Positions 6,028 to 9,124 of a stretch of 9,124 nt of DNA are shown piece after piece. The DNA lies in contig JAPKDN010000087.1 of NCBI GenBank assembly GCA_028822575.1, positions 1 through 9,124 on the forward strand. The letters are read 5' to 3'. Positions within the stretch are counted from its first letter, which is position 1; each line of letters starts with the position of its first letter. The translations under genes were made by a program, and so were the position numbers. The DNA comes from Alphaproteobacteria bacterium. GTDB taxonomy: Bacteria; Pseudomonadota; Alphaproteobacteria; Thalassobaculales; Thalassobaculaceae. The notes beneath the pieces were generated by a model. That model saw only the letters and a program-made list of their open reading frames with translations, did not search any database and was not told the origin of the DNA.

Positions 6028-7080
6028 TTACGGGATGATACGCTCGTTCCGTAATTCTTGGAGTAGCCGAAGGTACATCGCCTGGCTATCGACGACGCCG
6101 GTCCAGCCCGCCTGTCGGAGCTTGGTTGTCGAGGACATGATGTCGTACTCACAGCCATAGAGCCAATTGGCGAAATCCCAGTTCGCCAGATCCGAGAGCC
6201 GGTAGTCGCGCAGACCGTGCCGGGATCGGATCTCCTCCCAAAGCGGCTCTTTGTCGCTCATGAAAGCGACCAGATCCGTGGTCTCCACGGAGCCGGGCTT
6301 GATACCAAAAAACGCCGCGAAGTCGGGCCAGACCCGCTCCCAACGAAAGAAGTCGCCATTGGTGACGTTATAGGCCTCGTTGGCGCATTGCGGCGCCACG
6401 GCGATCCAGGCCATCGCCTGGGCGAGAAAAACCGCCTCGGTGGTCTGATAGACAGCCGAGAATGCGCCTAGCTTACCGGGAAATCGCAGCGAAAGCCCAA
6501 GTTGTGCCAAGATCGATCCATAAGCCGCAAGAATAGTCAGTTGCGAGATCGGACTTCCGACCGCGAACCCACAAATTCCATGCGGACGTAGCGCCGACCA
6601 AACCCATGACTTACCGCGCTGATGGTTTTCTAACCAATCCTGTTGATTAAAATAGAAGCAGGGCACGGAGCCTCGCGGGCCATCTTCCCTGGCCGGGGTC
6701 GCATAGGGGCCGACGTGACAGCCATACCACTTACTGCCATGCACCAACTGCACATGCTCAAGCCGCGGGGATGCTGGCTCCAAACCCGCCATAAGGTTCT
6801 TGAGCATTGCAAGGTTGACTTCGACCTCCATCTGGATGGTTGGGCGCGGCAAGTAGGCGCAATAGAAGACATGAGTGACGTCCTCGAACTGGCCCAAGAC
6901 CGCCAGGCACGCAGCGGCTTCAGTCAAATCAAGTTGCCCAAAGCGCGCCTTACTTGGAAAGTCAGGCAGTCTTCGCGACACGCCGATGACATCCCAATCC
7001 GGCAGTGTCTCAAGATAGGTCAGCATGGCCCGCCCGACCACGCCGAGCGCGCCCACCACCAACGCCGTCTTTTTCGCCAT
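6028..7080 (-). CDS. PRISE-like extended short-chain dehydrogenase/reductase (progesterone 5-beta-reductase/iridoid synthase family)
   Basis: The product is 350 aa from the ATG at 7080, which has GGGA 9 nt upstream. The ATG at 7089 has that GGGA only 1 nt away. The Rossmann fold begins with Gly10-x2-Gly13-x2-Gly16, followed by VIGVSRR (31-37). The double arginine is the NADPH-binding mark of PRISE enzymes. The active-site region has HGSKWYG (114-120), with Lys117 as the likely catalytic lysine. VPCFYFNQQDWL (139-150) corresponds to the family's NFYY-x2-ED motif. ALRPHGICGF (163-172) completes the family pattern. PRISE enzymes reduce enones or ene-dials with NADPH, for example the delta-4 bond of progesterone. 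The FYF version of the tyrosine motif is unusual: Tyr143 is kept and residue 144 is Phe. The gene probably leads the minus-strand operon and is divergent from the cupin gene. Substrate unknown. Confidence 0.85.
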   Translation of the reverse strand: MAKKTALVVGALGVVGRAMLTYLETLPDWDVIGVSRRLPDFPSKARFGQLDLTEAAACLAVLGQFEDVTHVFYCAYLPRPTIQMEVEVNLAMLKNLMAGLEPASPRLEHVQLVHGSKWYGCHVGPYATPAREDGPRGSVPCFYFNQQDWLENHQRGKSWVWSALRPHGICGFAVGSPISQLTILAAYGSILAQLGLSLRFPGKLGAFSAVYQTTEAVFLAQAMAWIAVAPQCANEAYNVTNGDFFRWERVWPDFAAFFGIKPGSVETTDLVAFMSDKEPLWEEIRSRHGLRDYRLSDLANWDFANWLYGCEYDIMSSTTKLRQAGWTGVVDSQAMYLRLLQELRNERIIP

Positions 7081-7180
7081 CTCGCACATTCCCGATCATT
7101 CTCGAACGCCGCTTGTCCAAGTTACAATAAACGGGCGACAATGGGCGGGGCAAACGCCGGATAGGCGCGGGAGAGCCGAT
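7081..7180. promoter_or_regulatory. Divergent promoter region between reductase and cupin genes
   Basis: The 100-bp gap must hold the start signals for both directions. An AT-rich core (about 7119-7130, AAGTTACAATAA) sits between the inverted arms TTGTC (7113-7117) and GACAA (7137-7141), 19 nt apart. That is a possible operator or pair of half-sites. Ribosome-binding sites flank both ends: GGGA for the reductase (7090-7093, minus) and GGGAG for the cupin gene (7169-7173). Promoter boxes cannot be assigned with confidence. Confidence 0.45.
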
Positions 7181-7966
7181 ATGCTGACGGTGACAACCAA
7201 CGAAGCACGAGAAGTCGAGGTAAAACGAGACGGCGGTGTTGGACGCCGGGTCGACTATATCGGCAGTCCCGGGACCATCGACGCGAACCCGCAGGCGTTT
7301 CTGGTCGATCGCCTCTACCCCGAGGCCAGGATCGAACCACATTTTCACGATATCGACCAGTTTCAAATCATTGTCGACGGCGCCTGCCACATGGGCAAGA
7401 AAGCCGCCGACCCGGTAATGTTTCAGTATGCTGACGCCTATACGCCCTACGGGCCGATCTTAGGCGGCGCGGAAGGGTTCGCCTTCTTCACGCTGCGCCC
7501 GATTGCCAGTGGCGGCTTTTTCGCCATGCCTGGCAATCGACATAACATGCCGGGCCGGGCTGGCCGTAATATAACGGGCCGGTTCGATACCACCCGCCCC
7601 CGCCCCGAGGCCGGTGTCGTGCTTCACGAGGATCTGATGACGGGTCAAGCGGATGGTGCGATGGTGATTGGGTTTCGCTTTGGAGCGGACGCGGAAGTTC
7701 AAGGCCCCGCCTCGGACGGCGGCGGTCAATATTATCTCATCTGCGAGGGAGAGGTTTACCAGGGCGGCGAAACCCTGCCGCGTCGGTCGCTTATCCATGT
7801 CAACGCGGGAGACCCCGCACCAGCGTTGCACGCCGGCGAGGCAGGTGCCGATATCCTGGTCCTGCAATTTGCCCGTGCCTCGTCGCGCCCCGGATCTGAT
7901 CCAAGTGTCCTGGCGACGCGAGATCCTAACGCCTATATGCAACGGCCCGCGGGTTCGGGACGGTGA
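7181..7966 (+). CDS. Two-domain cupin-like protein
   Basis: The product is 261 aa. GGGAG lies 7 nt before the ATG. An open frame continues upstream to 7025 but would overlap the divergent reductase start, so it is not used. The first cupin-like domain has PEARIEPHFHDIDQFQIIVDG (about 47-67), the G-x5-H-x-H-x3-E-x6-G motif with His54 and His56 kept and Gln60 in the glutamate position. YTPYGP (88-93) falls where the second cupin motif should be but lacks its histidine. A later MPGNRHNMPG (116-125) offers His121. The second domain spans about 165-232 (QYYLICEGEVYQGGE, SLIHVNAGD, ILVLQF), with a barrel-like strand pattern but no H-x-H. Bicupins include dioxygenases, isomerases and storage proteins. 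With an incomplete metal site this could be an enzyme with altered ligands or a small-molecule-binding protein. The GMC dehydrogenase follows 400 bp later. Confidence 0.7.
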   Translation: MLTVTTNEAREVEVKRDGGVGRRVDYIGSPGTIDANPQAFLVDRLYPEARIEPHFHDIDQFQIIVDGACHMGKKAADPVMFQYADAYTPYGPILGGAEGFAFFTLRPIASGGFFAMPGNRHNMPGRAGRNITGRFDTTRPRPEAGVVLHEDLMTGQADGAMVIGFRFGADAEVQGPASDGGGQYYLICEGEVYQGGETLPRRSLIHVNAGDPAPALHAGEAGADILVLQFARASSRPGSDPSVLATRDPNAYMQRPAGSGR

Positions 7967-8366
7967 ACCGAGGTCATCACGCCAAGCCGTGTCCGATCGC
8001 CCCCTAAATAATATCTGCGACGATACGGATAAGGCGGCGCTTTACCTCTTCCGCGATTTTCTGTTGAGAAACATTGCGCCCAACTCCGTATACCGCGACC
8101 CGGGTTCGTAACACGCTGCGGAACGGTTTGAGGCCGGGTTTACGTTCCTCCTGTAAATTTGGGCTGGAGCCGAAGGTCACCGGTTTACCAGTGTGACCAA
8201 CGCGTTTTGATTCCCCGAAGCCAATCGCCACATCGGTGATGGATCTCTCCTGGCCACGCTGTTCTCTGGCGCGGCCCCAACCAGGTCCACTAAATTCAGA
8301 TCAGATCTTGGGTAAGCCCCCGATGAGAGGGCTGATCACTCGAGACGGTGGATAACGGAGCAAGAC
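7967..8366. other. Intergenic region of about 400 bp with no convincing gene
   Basis: No frame here resembles a known protein. The longest is a 75-codon minus-strand frame (8004-8231) without a visible ribosome-binding site. A hairpin-like element, GGTCAC (8175-8180) with GTGACC (8193-8198) and inner GGT/ACC, and a short palindrome AGATCAGATCT (8298-8308) are present. The last ten bases before the GMC gene hold its GGAG site (8357-8360). The rest may be promoter DNA or the decayed remains of a gene. Confidence 0.45.
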
Positions 8367-9124
8367 ATGGCGGACCAAATCAACCAGAAATTCGATTACA
8401 TCGTGGTGGGCGCCGGATCAGCGGGGTCCGTCGTGGCGAACCGCTTGTCCGCCGACCCAAGGCATAAAGTCCTGGTTCTGGAGGCCGGGCCGGCCAGTCA
8501 CTTCTGGTCCCGCATTCCCGTCGGCTATGCCAAGCTGCTTAACAATCCAGCTGTCAACTGGCGCTACTCTGGCGAGCCGGAAGAAAGCACCAATGGGCGG
8601 CGCATTTATGTTCCGCGCGGCAAGATGCTCGGCGGGTCCAGTTCGATCAACGGCCTAGTCTTTGTTCGCGGCCAGGCGCGGGATTACAACACCTGGGCCC
8701 AAATGGGCAACAAGGGCTGGAGCTACGACGACGTATTACCGCATTTCAAAAGTATCGAGAGCTTCGAAGGTGACGGTGATAATAAATTTCGCGGCAAGGA
8801 TGGCCCGCTCAGGGTAACCAATCCCGATGAGAAGGGGCCACTCTACGACACCATCATCAAGGCGGCGGGCGAAGTCGGCATCCCCTACAACAAGGATTAC
8901 AATGGCGCCAAGCAAGAAGGCATCTCGATGAGCCAGGCGACGATCGCCGGTGGCCGTCGGATGAGCACGGCGCATTGCTTCCTCGATCCGGTGAAGTCCC
9001 GCCCCAATCTCACCATCCAGACCGACGCCCTTTCGGAACGGTTGATCCTTGAGGGAAAACGCTGCGTCGGCGTGCGATATTCCGTGAATGGACAACCGCG
9101 CGAGGCACGCGCCGGCAAAGAGGT
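8367..9124 (+). CDS. GMC-family FAD-dependent alcohol/choline dehydrogenase, N-terminal part (cut by window end)
   Basis: The gene starts at an ATG with GGAG 6 nt upstream and stays open to the last base, giving 252 visible codons of a family that is usually 530-560 aa. The FAD-binding Rossmann motif is GAGSAG (15-20), followed by VLVLEAG (35-41), whose glutamate binds the ribose. The first GMC signature, RGKMLGGSSSINGLVFVRGQ, lies at about 84-103. Family landmarks DYNTWAQMGNKGWSYDDVLPHFK and RRMSTAHCFL follow. The catalytic His pair near the C-terminus is outside the window. Bacterial members such as BetA, AlkJ and polyethylene-glycol dehydrogenase oxidise primary or secondary alcohols and pass electrons to a quinone or other acceptor. 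No signal peptide is seen. It probably oxidises an alcohol in the same pathway, but the substrate is not readable. Confidence 0.92.
   Translation, partial: MADQINQKFDYIVVGAGSAGSVVANRLSADPRHKVLVLEAGPASHFWSRIPVGYAKLLNNPAVNWRYSGEPEESTNGRRIYVPRGKMLGGSSSINGLVFVRGQARDYNTWAQMGNKGWSYDDVLPHFKSIESFEGDGDNKFRGKDGPLRVTNPDEKGPLYDTIIKAAGEVGIPYNKDYNGAKQEGISMSQATIAGGRRMSTAHCFLDPVKSRPNLTIQTDALSERLILEGKRCVGVRYSVNGQPREARAGKE

Noticed and set aside
5958..6158. Upstream extension of the CMD-homologue frame by 67 codons
   Set aside because: It overlaps the 3' end of the reductase gene, lacks family similarity, and the ATG at 5957 has a good ribosome-binding site.
7025..7180. Upstream extension of the cupin frame by 52 codons
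   Set aside because: It runs antisense over the start of the reductase gene, is unlike cupins, and the ATG at 7181 has GGGAG at ideal spacing.

Overview
The window is GC-rich (about 60% by eye) bacterial DNA. It carries ten protein-coding genes, one of them cut by the right edge. The organism is probably an alphaproteobacterium. This rests on an FNR-type regulator with a C-X2-C-X7-C cysteine cluster of the FnrN/FnrL kind, on GTCATTCC-type intergenic repeats, and on the codon and GC style. It is an inference, because no marker gene is present. I see no RNA gene, CRISPR array, complete insertion sequence or origin.

Left, plus strand (137-3119): a seven-bladed beta-propeller lactonase with a probable TTG start. 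A 170-bp gap follows, then a tight two-gene unit encoding a thiolase-like protein and a DUF35 zinc-ribbon/OB-fold partner. A strong intrinsic terminator closes the unit. Both canonical thiolase cysteines are missing, so the pair looks more like a Ltp2/ChsH2-type acyl-CoA carbon-carbon lyase than a beta-ketothiolase.

Middle, minus strand (7080 back to 3399): in order of transcription, a PRISE-like short-chain reductase, a two-domain carboxymuconolactone-decarboxylase (CMD) homologue, a Crp/Fnr regulator, a small dimeric alpha-beta barrel protein, and a SnoaL/NTF2-like protein. This block meets the thiolase unit tail to tail across about 280 bp of non-coding DNA holding a long interrupted inverted repeat.

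Right, plus strand (7181 to end): a two-domain cupin-like protein divergent from the reductase, a roughly 400-bp gap with no convincing gene, and the first 252 codons of a GMC-family flavin alcohol dehydrogenase.

Taken together (inference), the enzymes suit breakdown of a cyclic or terpenoid/steroid-like compound: alcohol oxidation (GMC), enone reduction (PRISE), small ring- or hydration-handling proteins (SnoaL, alpha-beta barrel, CMD, cupin), lactone hydrolysis, and acyl-CoA side-chain cleavage (thiolase-like plus DUF35). Several members lack the catalytic residues of their best-known relatives. Their substrates cannot be read from family names alone.
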